Shown: positions 1-8,472 of the stretch, piece after piece
Layout: each line of letters opens with the position of its first letter
Position numbering within the stretch: position 1 is the first letter of the stretch
Origin: Phycisphaerales bacterium
GTDB taxonomy: Bacteria > Planctomycetota > Phycisphaerae > Phycisphaerales > UBA1924
Length of the DNA: 41,188 bases
Reading direction: 5' to 3'
Assembly: GCA_015492715.1 (NCBI GenBank)
Contig: WGEO01000145.1
Span: 1-41,188, forward strand
Position numbers and translations under genes: made by a program
The notes under the pieces: generated by a model
The model's database searches: none
Seen by the model: the letters and a program-made list of their open reading frames with translations, nothing else
Told to the model about the DNA's origin: nothing

Positions 1-1
1 G

Positions 2-289
2 GTGATCGAGGACAGTGAACGACGGGAGATGATCCTGCTGATTCTCCAGAGTGTTCGGCAGGCGTTCGACGATCTCGCGTCGGATATGCGCAGCGGCAAG
101 ATTCGCAATCTCGATCATGCGGCGAACAAACTCGGGGAGTATGCGATGCCGCCCGTGGGTCTGGGGATGATCGCGTTCAGCCGGTACATGGAGATAGCCA
201 GGCAGGGCGAGCGTGAGACGCGTCGCATCGAACGCGAGAAGACGGCGGGAGAGACGACGGGACGGGCTACCGATCCCGCCGGCGGCTGA
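2..289 (+). CDS. small protein of unknown function (5' end may be cut)
   Basis: A reading frame of about 95 codons runs from a possible GTG at the very edge of the window to a TGA at 287-289. The true start may lie outside. The first 70 residues look like a compact helical domain, and the tail is Arg/Glu/Gly-rich. No signal peptide or membrane segment is visible. I do not recognise the family. It ends 31 bp before the chosen start of mnmA, on the same strand, but mnmA appears to have its own promoter. Confidence 0.5.
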   Translation: MIEDSERREMILLILQSVRQAFDDLASDMRSGKIRNLDHAANKLGEYAMPPVGLGMIAFSRYMEIARQGERETRRIEREKTAGETTGRATDPAGG

Positions 290-308
290 GGCGAGCAGCG
301 GGCATCCC

Positions 309-314
309 TACCAT
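309..314 (+). promoter_or_regulatory. -10-like hexamer for leaderless mnmA
   Basis: TACCAT lies exactly 6 nt before the GTG at 321. No Shine-Dalgarno sequence precedes that GTG, so the transcript probably begins at or next to the start codon. No clear -35 element is seen. The assignment is inferred from the same spacing at several other genes in the window. Confidence 0.45.
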
Positions 315-320
315 GTCTTC

Positions 321-1466
321 GTGTCCGGAACGCGTGCCAAGGTGCTCGTGGCGATGTCCGGCGGGGTGGACAGCTCCGTGGCGGCGGCGCTGCTGCTGCG
401 CGAGGGCTACGAGGTGGTCGGGTGTTTCATGCGTCTGGGCTCGCCCGGCGAGGCCGCCGAGGGGCTGCGACCCGACGACGGGGCGTGTAGTCCTGTGCGG
501 ATCGGGCATCGAGGATGCTGCAGCGTGGGAGATGCCGCCGATGCCCGCCTCGTCGCGGCCCAGCTGGATATCCCGTTCTATGTGTGCAACTTCAAGCGGG
601 ACTTCGAGCGGATCATCGACTACTTCGTCGACGAGTACGCGCGCGGTCGCACGCCCAATCCGTGCGTGCGATGCAACGACTGGCTCAAGTTCGGGCGTCT
701 GCACGAGTATGCGCGGGCCATCGGCGCGGACTTCGTGGCCAGCGGGCATTATGCACGGATCGACCGCTCGCGAGGCAGGGCGCGACTGCTCCGTGGCGTC
801 GATGCCCGCAAGGACCAGTCGTATGTGCTGTTCGGGGCGTCGCGCGACCGTCTGGAGGAGATGCTCCTGCCGATCGGGGAACTGGAGAAGCCCCGCGTGC
901 GCGAGATCGCCCGCGAACTGGGCCTGCCGGTCTTCGACAAGCCGGACAGCCAGGAGATCTGTTTCGTGCCCGACGACGACTACGCGGGCCTCGTCGAGCG
1001 ACGACGCCCGCAGGTCGCACGCGCGGGGAAACTGGTGGATCGAGACGGGCGGGTGCTGGGAGAGCACGCCGGGCAGCATCGCTTCACGATCGGACAGCGC
1101 CGGGGCGTGGGCGTCGCGCTGGGCTATCCCGTCTATGTCGTCGACAAGGACCCGGTGACCAACCGCGTGATCGTCGGCAGCGAAGAGGATCTGCTCATCG
1201 AGTCGTGCACTTTCAGCCAGAGCAACTGGATCGAGGACGAGCCGGAATCGTTCTGGCGGCCCTGTGTTGCCAAGTACCGCTATAACACGCCCGGCGTCAT
1301 GGCGCAGGTGCGCCGGATCGACGACGGCTCGGACGGGTTCGAGGTGCGATTCGAGACCCCCCAGCGTGCCGTGGCACCGGGGCAGGCGGTCGTGCTGTAT
1401 GACGCGGACGAGCCGGATGTGGTGATCGGGGGCGGGTGGATCGACGCCGGCATACCCGCCCGTTGA
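321..1466 (+). CDS. mnmA: tRNA-specific 2-thiouridylase MnmA
   Basis: MnmA adenylates and thiolates C2 of wobble U34 in tRNAs for Lys, Glu and Gln, using persulfide sulfur that starts from a cysteine desulfurase such as the IscS encoded at 39045-40283. The 381-residue product has the PP-loop SGGVDSS near residue 13, a GCCS-x-x-DAxDAR segment, the SGHYAR and KDQSYVLF motifs, and SQEICFVPDDD with the second active-site cysteine (C214). The first catalytic cysteine lies in NPCVRCN (C115 and C118), a CXXC in place of the DXXC of E. coli. I chose GTG 321 because the protein then begins just before the PP-loop, as is usual, and because TACCAT sits 6 nt upstream. A longer in-frame GTG at 213 would overlap the preceding gene and add residues unlike MnmA. 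Confidence 0.93.
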   Translation: MSGTRAKVLVAMSGGVDSSVAAALLLREGYEVVGCFMRLGSPGEAAEGLRPDDGACSPVRIGHRGCCSVGDAADARLVAAQLDIPFYVCNFKRDFERIIDYFVDEYARGRTPNPCVRCNDWLKFGRLHEYARAIGADFVASGHYARIDRSRGRARLLRGVDARKDQSYVLFGASRDRLEEMLLPIGELEKPRVREIARELGLPVFDKPDSQEICFVPDDDYAGLVERRRPQVARAGKLVDRDGRVLGEHAGQHRFTIGQRRGVGVALGYPVYVVDKDPVTNRVIVGSEEDLLIESCTFSQSNWIEDEPESFWRPCVAKYRYNTPGVMAQVRRIDDGSDGFEVRFETPQRAVAPGQAVVLYDADEPDVVIGGGWIDAGIPAR

Positions 1467-1475
1467 CGCGCGTTC

Positions 1476-1481
1476 TACACT
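1476..1481 (+). promoter_or_regulatory. -10-like hexamer for leaderless solute-binding-protein gene
   Basis: TACACT (within CTACACTGG) is followed by exactly 6 nt and then the ATG at 1488. No Shine-Dalgarno sequence is present. The spacing fits transcription starting at the A of the start codon. Confidence 0.5.
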
Positions 1482-1487
1482 GGGCGC

Positions 1488-3098
1488 ATGGGGAAGGTGC
1501 TGCTGGGGCTGTGCTTCGTCGTGCTGATCGGCCTGCCCTTTGCGCTCCATCGCGAGCGGGTGCAGGAGGGGCGCCGTCTCGTCGTCATCACGCCGCATGT
1601 TCAGCAGATCCAGGAAGAGTTCGCCCACGCGTTCAGCAGGTGGCACCAGCGCCACTACGGCGAGCCGGTCTTCGTCGACTATCGCCAGCCCGGCGGGACC
1701 AGCGAGATCATTCGCCAGTTGCGTGCCCAGTTTCTGGCGGCTGCGGCACGCGGACGGATCGACCCCGACACGCTCGCAATGGAGCCCGGGACGGTCGGCG
1801 AAGATGTCATGTTCGGCGGGGGTACCTACGACCACGGTCGTCTCAAGGCGGGTATCAGCGCGACCATCGACGGACGCGAGGTGCGCATCCCGATGAGCGT
1901 CCCGCCGGACCCGCTCTTCCCACCCGAGCAACTCCGCGAGTGGTTCGGCGACGAGCCCCATATCGTGGGAAGAACGCCGCTGTACGACCCCGAGCAGTAC
2001 TGGATCGGCACGGCGCTGTCGAGTTTCGGGATCGTCTTCAACCGCCGGCGTCTGGAGGATCTCGGGCTGGATGAGCCGAGGTCCTTCGAGGACCTCACCG
2101 ATCCGAGATACCAGCGGGAGATCGCGCTGGCCGATCCGCGACAGAGCGGCTCGATCACGACGACCTTCGAGTCCATCCTCGACAACTACGGATGGGACCG
2201 GGGCTGGCGGATCCTGCGGGCGATGAGCGCCAATACACGCTACTTCACCAATCGCTCGACCAAGCCGCCGCTGGATGTGGCGATGGGTGAGGCCGCCGCC
2301 GGGCTTGCCATCGACTTCTACGGCAGGAGCCAGTCGCAGGCCGTCATGCGCGAGGGTGAGACGCCTCAGACATCTCGCGTGGGCTATGTCGACCCAGCGG
2401 GGAGTGTCTCCATCGATCCGGACCCGGCGAGCATCATCCGAGGCGGCCCGGACCCGGAGCTGGCGCGCAGATTCCTCGAGTTCCTGCTGACCGAGGAGGC
2501 CCAGGCCCTCTGGCAGTTCCACGCCCGGACGGGTCCGGCAGGGGCGCAGAATCCGGCGGGGGAGTCCGGCGAGCCCATGGGGCCCGAGCGCTACGAGTTG
2601 CGCCGGATGCCGATCCGCAGATCGCTGTACGAACGCTACTTCGACTCTTTCGTGGATCAGGTCCGTCCCTACGAGATCGCCTCCAGCGTGCCCAGCCGGG
2701 GATGGCGATCGAGCATCGGGATCATGATGGGGGCGTTCGGAATCGACTCACACGAGGAACTCCGTCGGGCCTGGAGCGCCTATCAGCGGGCTCGGCAGGA
2801 CGGGGCGAGCGATCGCACACGCGAGATGGAACGCCTGCTGTTCGCGTTTCCGGAAGGAGCGCGGGTCGAGGCGCTCTGGGATGAACTCTTTGGCGACGCG
2901 ATGGCCCGCGACGGCACGCCGCTGCGTGAGAAGGCGGCGCCGGCGTTTCAGGACTTTACGCCCGAGACTTATCGGGCTGTCCGGAGCACATGGCGTGATG
3001 ATCAGGTCGCGAGCCGGCTGGCGATCATCTACGGGCGGATCTTTCGGGAGAACTACGGGCGTGTGGTCGATCTTGCCCGAGCGAGCCCCGTGCCGTAG
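1488..3098 (+). CDS. extracellular solute-binding protein, type-2 periplasmic-binding fold
   Basis: The 536-residue protein begins with a hydrophobic signal or anchor segment (about residues 3-20). The mature part resembles iron/thiamine/polyamine-type ABC binding proteins: LVVITPH at the first strand, PGGTSEIIRQL near residue 67, a segment around FNRRRLEDLGL, and LADPRQSGS with an acidic cluster. The C-terminal half (about residues 300-536) is longer than in FbpA-like proteins and holds extra helices. No permease or ATPase gene is adjacent, so it either partners with a transporter elsewhere or has a non-transport role. The ligand cannot be told from sequence. Pyruvate kinase follows 15 bp later and may be co-transcribed. 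Confidence 0.8.
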   Translation: MGKVLLGLCFVVLIGLPFALHRERVQEGRRLVVITPHVQQIQEEFAHAFSRWHQRHYGEPVFVDYRQPGGTSEIIRQLRAQFLAAAARGRIDPDTLAMEPGTVGEDVMFGGGTYDHGRLKAGISATIDGREVRIPMSVPPDPLFPPEQLREWFGDEPHIVGRTPLYDPEQYWIGTALSSFGIVFNRRRLEDLGLDEPRSFEDLTDPRYQREIALADPRQSGSITTTFESILDNYGWDRGWRILRAMSANTRYFTNRSTKPPLDVAMGEAAAGLAIDFYGRSQSQAVMREGETPQTSRVGYVDPAGSVSIDPDPASIIRGGPDPELARRFLEFLLTEEAQALWQFHARTGPAGAQNPAGESGEPMGPERYELRRMPIRRSLYERYFDSFVDQVRPYEIASSVPSRGWRSSIGIMMGAFGIDSHEELRRAWSAYQRARQDGASDRTREMERLLFAFPEGARVEALWDELFGDAMARDGTPLREKAAPAFQDFTPETYRAVRSTWRDDQVASRLAIIYGRIFRENYGRVVDLARASPVP

Positions 3099-3113
3099 AC
3101 CCCGGAGCCAGCC

Positions 3114-4676
3114 ATGCCCGAGCGACGCGATCGAGTCATCCCGCCGAGAACCAAGATCGTGGCCACGATCGGTCCGGCCAGCGAGAGCCCGGAGATGGTC
3201 GAGGCCCTGATTCGCGCGGGCGTCAATATCTTCCGGTTCAACTTCTCCCACGGCGCCTTCGAGGAGCACGAGCGGCGTCTGCGGACCGTCCGCGAGTGTG
3301 CGCGCAGGCTCAACCGGGTGATCGGGTGTCTGGGTGATCTGCCGGGCCCCAAGATCCGCATCGGGAAGGTCGAGGGTGCCATCGAGCTGCGACCGGGCGA
3401 GGAGGTCGTATTCGATCCGGACATCGAATTCGCGAGGGTCGAGGCTACACCCGACGGCGAGCGAGCGGTTCTGCCTGTGACCTACGACGGGATCGCCCAT
3501 GATGTGGAGGCAGGCCAGCGGATTCTCCTGGCCGACGGGGCGCTCCGCATGCTCGCGTTGCGTACCGACGGGCGGCGTGTCTATGCGCGGGTGACGGTGG
3601 GGGGGACGCTGACCAGCGGCAAGGGGATCAATCTGCCCGAGAGCGAGGTCAGTGCCCCGGCGATCACGGACCGCGACTGGGCCTGCGTCGAGTGGGCCGT
3701 GGCCCACGGGCTGGACTTCCTGGCCCTCTCGTTCGTGCGCACGCCGCGCGAGGTCCGCGAACTCAAGGATCGCCTCTGGTCGATGTGCAGCGTCAATCGC
3801 GACGAGTCCGACGGGGGGGGCGGCTCGATGATCCAGGTGATCGCGAAGATCGAGAAGCCGCAGGCCGTGGCGCGGATCGACGCGATCGTGGAGGCCGCCG
3901 ATGGGATCATGGTCGCCCGGGGCGATCTGGGTGTGGAGATGGAGATCGCGGGCGTTCCGGTTGCTCAGAAGCGGATCATCGCATCGTGCCGGGCGCAGGG
4001 CAAGCCGGTGATCGTCGCGACGCAGATGCTCGAGACGATGATCGAGAACCCCACGCCCACGCGGGCCGAGGCGAGCGATGTCGCCAACGCGATCTACGAC
4101 GGGGCCAGTTGCGTGATGCTCAGTGGAGAGACGGCGGTCGGGAGGCACCCGGATCTCGTCGTCGAGACGATGGTGCGCATCATCGAGGCGACGGAGGATC
4201 GCCTGCGCGAGATCGGTCCGCAATACGCCGGCCCGACGCAGATCCTCGAGAAGCACACCATGACCGCGGCCCTGACGACCGGGGCGTGGTACGCCGGCGA
4301 GCGTCTCGACGCGCGCGCGATCGCCTGCTGGAGCGAGAACGGCGGGACGGCCCGCTATCTGAGCCAGATGGGGTTCCTGATCCCCATCCTCGCCTGCTCG
4401 ACGCGCGAGCGCGCGACGCGCCGGATGACCATTCTGCCCGGGATCACGCCCATGGTCACGGAGCCGCCGGCTTCGGGGAGCGTCAGCGAGTGGAACGCCT
4501 GGGCCGTCGAGGAACTCCGCGAGCGCGGGTGGGCCGAGGAGGGCCAGTGGGTCGTGCTCTTGGCGGGCCGTCCGCTGGGGCAGCCGAGACGGACGAACTC
4601 CATGACGCTCCATCGCGTTGGCGACGACGCGGATCCGGCGCGCGCCGGAGCACGATCCGGGACTCCCTCGCCGTAG
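3114..4676 (+). CDS. pyk: pyruvate kinase
   Basis: This is the last ATP-forming step of glycolysis: phosphoenolpyruvate plus ADP to pyruvate plus ATP, in the cytosol. The 520-residue product starts with TKIVATIGPAS and FRFNFSHG of the barrel domain. It carries the catalytic KIEKP (K245, metal ligand E247), VARGDLGVEM, ATQMLETMI, PTRAEASDVANA and LSGETAVG. Residues about 80-180 form the B domain, and the C-terminal third is the allosteric domain. The length is slightly above the usual 470-480 residues, with a weakly conserved tail after about residue 500. ATG 3114 is preceded by GGAG at a suitable distance. Confidence 0.96.
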   Translation: MPERRDRVIPPRTKIVATIGPASESPEMVEALIRAGVNIFRFNFSHGAFEEHERRLRTVRECARRLNRVIGCLGDLPGPKIRIGKVEGAIELRPGEEVVFDPDIEFARVEATPDGERAVLPVTYDGIAHDVEAGQRILLADGALRMLALRTDGRRVYARVTVGGTLTSGKGINLPESEVSAPAITDRDWACVEWAVAHGLDFLALSFVRTPREVRELKDRLWSMCSVNRDESDGGGGSMIQVIAKIEKPQAVARIDAIVEAADGIMVARGDLGVEMEIAGVPVAQKRIIASCRAQGKPVIVATQMLETMIENPTPTRAEASDVANAIYDGASCVMLSGETAVGRHPDLVVETMVRIIEATEDRLREIGPQYAGPTQILEKHTMTAALTTGAWYAGERLDARAIACWSENGGTARYLSQMGFLIPILACSTRERATRRMTILPGITPMVTEPPASGSVSEWNAWAVEELRERGWAEEGQWVVLLAGRPLGQPRRTNSMTLHRVGDDADPARAGARSGTPSP

Positions 4677-4679
4677 GAT
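4674..4679 (+). promoter_or_regulatory. -10-like hexamer before first sulfotransferase gene
   Basis: TAGGAT overlaps the TAG stop of pyk and lies 7 nt before the ATG at 4687. There is no Shine-Dalgarno sequence, so a leaderless transcript is possible. Read-through from pyk is an alternative. Confidence 0.35.
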
Positions 4680-4686
4680 CCGGGCG

Positions 4687-6132
4687 ATGAGCATGGCCCA
4701 GATCCAGCGGGCGCAAGCCCTTGCGCGCAGCGGGCGCACGGAGGAGGCGATGCACCTTCTCCAGCAGGTGGTAAAGCGCCAGCGGTCTTCGCTCCAGGCC
4801 CACGCGCTGCTCGCGGACCTGTGCCTCGCAAGTGGGCGACTGGAACGCGCACTGGAGGGATATCGGACCTGCGCTCGACTTCGCCCGCGCGATCCGGAGT
4901 TTCCCTTTCGCTGCGCCCTGGCGCTGATCCGCATGTCGCGTCCGGACGAGGCACTGGCCCGCCTCGATCAGGCGCTGGCGATCCAGCCGGCGCATCGCGC
5001 GAGCGTCGCGTGGAAGGCCTCGCTCCTGGAGGTCGCCGGGCGGTATGACGAGGCCGAGGCGGTGCTGGACGGATTCGCCGACGAGCCGGACGCGGAGATG
5101 GACCGCGTGCGTGCGCGCCTTGCGCTGGTCCGGCAGGACGCGCCCGGATGCATTGCGATCTGTGAGCGGCGTCTGGCATCGGCGGGGCTGGATGATCGTC
5201 TGCGGGCGCAGTTCGGGTTTCTGCTGGGGCAGGCCCTGGATCGGATGGGATGCTGCGACGAGGCGTTCGACGCGTTCGTGCGTGCCAACGAGGTCGGTGC
5301 GACGGGATTCGACACGGACGCGTTCGAGCGCTGGGTTCGTCGGGTCGCGGAGGTCACGCGGGCGTTGCCGGAGCTGGAGGCAGGAGATCTGGGCGAGGGG
5401 ATCGTGCTCATCTGTGCCCTGCCGCGAGGGGGCACGACGCTGGTGGAGTCGATCATCGACGCCCATCCGGAGGGCGCGGGGATCGGCGAGAGCGACGAGC
5501 TCGACAGCGCGAGCCTGCTGTGTGCGGGACCGAAGGGATATCCCGAGGGGCTTGTCGAGCCTGACGGGCGGCGATGCGGGAGGGTTGCGCGGGAACTGGA
5601 TCGGCGCATGCGCGTCCGTGCGCGCACGGCACGCGTCATCGCGAACAAGAACCTTCGCAACTGGGTCCATGTGGGGCTGGCCCGCCGTCTGCTGCCGAAG
5701 GCTCGCTTCCTCTGGGTGCGGCGCGAGGCCCGCGATCACTGCGTCGGGATGTTCACGCAGGATCTGGGGGGGGCGGACATGGGCTTTACGCGCGATCTGG
5801 TCAGTGCTGCGAGGGTCTGGAAACTGCACGAGCAGGTCATGCGTGCGTGGCGCAGCGAACTGGGCGAGCGGATGCTCGAGGTTCACTATGAGGAACTGGT
5901 CCGGGAGCCCGAGCGACTTGCGCGCGAGATCATCGGATTCTGCGGGCTTGCCTGGGACGAGGGGTGTCTTCGCTTCCATGAATCGAAGCGGGCGGTGCTG
6001 ACGCACAGCGCCCAGCAGGTGCGTGAGGGGATTCACAGCAGGCGGATCGGGCGCTGGCGCCGGTTCGAGAGGCATCTGGGGGCGATGCTCGAGGAACTGG
6101 GGATCGCAGACGGTGGGGAGGATCCATGCTGA
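4687..6132 (+). CDS. TPR-sulfotransferase fusion, copy 1
   Basis: The 481-residue protein has TPR-like helical repeats over about residues 1-220 (pattern A-x-x-L-x-R-x-G-x-x-E-E-A) and a sulfotransferase domain from about 235 to the end. The PAPS-binding loop reads PRGGTTLVES (R247), with Gly where the usual motif has Ser (RSGTT). Downstream are KNLRNWVHVG and a 3'-phosphate-type WVRREARDHCVG segment, then EVHYEELVREPE. This layout is found in many planctomycete and proteobacterial proteins annotated as tetratricopeptide sulfotransferases; the acceptor is unknown. No signal peptide is seen, so it is probably cytosolic. ATG 4687 avoids overlap with pyk. The stop overlaps the start of copy 2 by 7 bp, which implies translational coupling. 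Confidence 0.88.
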   Translation: MSMAQIQRAQALARSGRTEEAMHLLQQVVKRQRSSLQAHALLADLCLASGRLERALEGYRTCARLRPRDPEFPFRCALALIRMSRPDEALARLDQALAIQPAHRASVAWKASLLEVAGRYDEAEAVLDGFADEPDAEMDRVRARLALVRQDAPGCIAICERRLASAGLDDRLRAQFGFLLGQALDRMGCCDEAFDAFVRANEVGATGFDTDAFERWVRRVAEVTRALPELEAGDLGEGIVLICALPRGGTTLVESIIDAHPEGAGIGESDELDSASLLCAGPKGYPEGLVEPDGRRCGRVARELDRRMRVRARTARVIANKNLRNWVHVGLARRLLPKARFLWVRREARDHCVGMFTQDLGGADMGFTRDLVSAARVWKLHEQVMRAWRSELGERMLEVHYEELVREPERLAREIIGFCGLAWDEGCLRFHESKRAVLTHSAQQVREGIHSRRIGRWRRFERHLGAMLEELGIADGGEDPC

Positions 6133-7622
6133 AGCCTCGCGAGCGAGCCATCATCCATCAGGCGAACCAGCACTACGAGGCGGGGCGCCTGCAGCTTGCG
6201 CAGGAGTTGTGCGAGAGCCTCATCCGCGGGAAGAAGGGACCGCTCGAGGCATTCCACCTGCTGGGGCTGGTGCTGATGCGTCGCGAGCAGACGGAGCGGG
6301 CGCTGGACTGTTTCCAGCAGTGCGCCCGCATGCGTCCGAACGATCCGCAGTTTCACTATCTGATGGGCAAGATGCTGGCAATGAGTGCGCGCAGCGAGGA
6401 GGCTCTGGCGCGGTATGACTGGGCGCTGACGCTCGACCCCGAGTATGTGCCGGCGATCACCTGGAAGGCGGCGCTGCTGGAGCGAGCCGGGCGCAACGAC
6501 GAGGCCCGGGCGCTGCTCGAGCCGCTGCTGGGGACGGATCGGGAAGATCCGGAGATGCAGCACATCATGGCCCGGATCGAGCACGGCGACAAGCGCTACG
6601 AGCGATGCGTGGAGATCTGCCGGCGCGAGGTCGACCGTCCGGGGCAGACGCTGCGCCTCCGCCAGTTGCTGGGGTTCCTGCTGGGCAGGACCTATCACCG
6701 GATGGGGGAGTATGACAAGGCGTTCGAGGCGTTCCGCGAGGCCAACGCGCTGCAGCAGGAGACCTTCGATCTGGAGGGCTACACGAGGGCCATCGAGCGC
6801 TGCGTGGAGGTGTTCTGCGGCCCCGATCGCGAGCGGATTCCCGTGGCCCGGAGCGGCGGCGAGGGCATGGTCATGATCTGTGCCATGCCCCGATCGGGCA
6901 CGACGCTCGTCGAGACGATCATCGATGCGCACCCGGACGCGGTGGGCATCGGCGAGACGGCGGACCTCGATCGCGTGATCGTGCGTCTGCCGCTGACGCT
7001 CCAGACCCAGACACCATATCCGGACGCGGCGATCGGGATGGATCAGCAGACGATGGACCGTCTGGCTCGCGATCTGCAGAAGGTCTTTCGCGGGCGGGCG
7101 GGCTCGTCGGCGAGCGTGATCGTGAACAAGCACCTGCAGAACTGGCTGCATGTCGGGTTCATGCGTCACATCATGCCGAACGGTCGGGCGATCTGGGTGC
7201 ATCGGGACCCGCGCGACAACTGCCTTGGCATCTACATGCAGCACTTCAATCCCAGGACCCTGGGGTATGCGGTGGATCTGCGGATGCTGGCGCGCGTGCA
7301 CACGCTGCACATGCGGATCATGCGTCAGTGGATGGAGCGACTGGACTACCCGATCCTCGAGGTTCCGTACGAGGCGCTGGTCGAGGACCCCGAGCCGTGG
7401 ACACGCCGGATCATCGAGTTCTGCGGGCTGGAATGGGACGACGCGTGCCTGCGGTTCTATGAGCGGGGGCGGGTCGCCCTGACGCACAGTTACGAGCAGG
7501 TCCGCCGGCCCATCTACAAGGAGGCGATCGGCAGATGGCGCCTCTACGAGAAGCACCTGGGGCCGTTGCTGGAGGAGCTGGAAAAGGCGGGCGCCGAGTT
7601 CAGCGACCCGCCAGGGCCATGA
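6126..7622 (+). CDS. TPR-sulfotransferase fusion, copy 2
   Basis: This 498-residue paralogue has the same layout as the gene before it: TPR-like repeats to about residue 225, then a sulfotransferase domain with the canonical loop PRSGTTLVETIIDAHP (R256, S257). It also keeps KHLQNWLHVGF, WVHRDPRDNCLGIYMQHF and EVPYEALVEDPE. The shared segments (TTLV-E-x-IIDAHP, EFCGLEWD/GFCGLAWD, ALTHS) show an old tandem duplication with clear divergence. The ATG overlaps the upstream TGA. The 3' end overlaps the convergent speB gene by 23 bp. The acceptor substrate is unknown; tyrosylprotein, carbohydrate and lipid are all possible. Confidence 0.9.
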   Translation: MLKPRERAIIHQANQHYEAGRLQLAQELCESLIRGKKGPLEAFHLLGLVLMRREQTERALDCFQQCARMRPNDPQFHYLMGKMLAMSARSEEALARYDWALTLDPEYVPAITWKAALLERAGRNDEARALLEPLLGTDREDPEMQHIMARIEHGDKRYERCVEICRREVDRPGQTLRLRQLLGFLLGRTYHRMGEYDKAFEAFREANALQQETFDLEGYTRAIERCVEVFCGPDRERIPVARSGGEGMVMICAMPRSGTTLVETIIDAHPDAVGIGETADLDRVIVRLPLTLQTQTPYPDAAIGMDQQTMDRLARDLQKVFRGRAGSSASVIVNKHLQNWLHVGFMRHIMPNGRAIWVHRDPRDNCLGIYMQHFNPRTLGYAVDLRMLARVHTLHMRIMRQWMERLDYPILEVPYEALVEDPEPWTRRIIEFCGLEWDDACLRFYERGRVALTHSYEQVRRPIYKEAIGRWRLYEKHLGPLLEELEKAGAEFSDPPGP

Positions 7623-8472
7623 GGCGGTAGACGAGTTTGGCGGCGAGGAAGTCGCACGCGTGCATGCCCGCCTGGGGGCACAGTTCGACGACATCGAATC
7701 CGACGAGGCGGGGCGAACCCGTCACCCGTTCGAGCAGGCGCTGGACCTGATGCCAGGTGAGCCCGCCCGGCTCGGGCGTGCCCGTCGCGGGCATGATGGA
7801 CGGATCGAAGGCGTCGAGGTCGATGGTGATGTAGACGCGATCGCTCAGCAGCGAGCAGACACGGTCGATCCAGTCATCGTCGCGTCCTCTGGCGGCGGCC
7901 TCGGCGATGTCGTGCGCCCAGACGACGCGCGATTCGTCGAGGGCATCCATCTCGCCCGCGTCGAGGCTTCGGATGCCGACCTGGACGATCTGGGCCACCT
8001 CGCGGGCACGGGCCATGACGCACGCGTGGTTGCAGGGCGAGCCCTCGTAGGTCTCGCGCGTGTCGGCGTGCGCGTCGATCTGGAGGACGGTGAGGTCGGC
8101 ATGGCGACGGGCCGCGGCTCGGATGGCGCCGATGCTGACCGAGTGCTCGCCTCCCAGCACGATGGGCATGGCGCCCGCGTCGAGGATCCGGGCGACGCTC
8201 GCCTCGACCTCAGCGCACATGGCCTCGGGGGCGCCGTCGCATCGAACGGGCGGATGGGTTGCCACACCCGCCTGGTGGGGCTGTGATCGTGTCTCGATAT
8301 CGAACCACTCCAGCGTGTTGGATGCTCTGCAGATGGCCTCGGGGCCGCGGTCTGCGCCCTTGACCCATGTGCTCGTGCCGTCATAGGGGACGGGCAGCAC
8401 ATGGAATCTCGCCCGCGCCGGATCGCGCAGCCCGGGCGGGATCTCCGGGAGGAACGCGGGGAAGTCGTGCAT
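7600..8472 (-). CDS. speB: agmatinase (agmatine ureohydrolase)
   Basis: It hydrolyses agmatine to putrescine and urea. The 290-residue product belongs to the ureohydrolase family with all binuclear Mn ligands visible: GGEHS (H110), DAHADTRE (D133, H135, D137) and DLDAFDP (D218, D220). The substrate loop GTPEPGGLTW is present, which favours agmatinase over arginase or formimidoylglutamase. The ATG shares one base with the TGA of speA upstream, so the pair is translationally coupled and acts in sequence on arginine. The end runs 23 bp into the convergent sulfotransferase gene. Confidence 0.93.
   Translation of the reverse strand: MHDFPAFLPEIPPGLRDPARARFHVLPVPYDGTSTWVKGADRGPEAICRASNTLEWFDIETRSQPHQAGVATHPPVRCDGAPEAMCAEVEASVARILDAGAMPIVLGGEHSVSIGAIRAAARRHADLTVLQIDAHADTRETYEGSPCNHACVMARAREVAQIVQVGIRSLDAGEMDALDESRVVWAHDIAEAAARGRDDDWIDRVCSLLSDRVYITIDLDAFDPSIMPATGTPEPGGLTWHQVQRLLERVTGSPRLVGFDVVELCPQAGMHACDFLAAKLVYRLMALAGR

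Noticed and set aside
267-2522. Very long open frame on the minus strand (over 700 codons) across mnmA and the solute-binding protein gene
   Set aside because: High GC content leaves few stops in antisense frames. The translation is Arg/His/Pro-rich without family motifs, and both plus-strand genes are clearly real.
7600-7622. Convergent overlap of speB and the second sulfotransferase as a sign of misannotation
   Set aside because: Both stops are clear and both proteins keep normal C-termini, so a 23-bp tail-to-tail overlap is simply tight packing.
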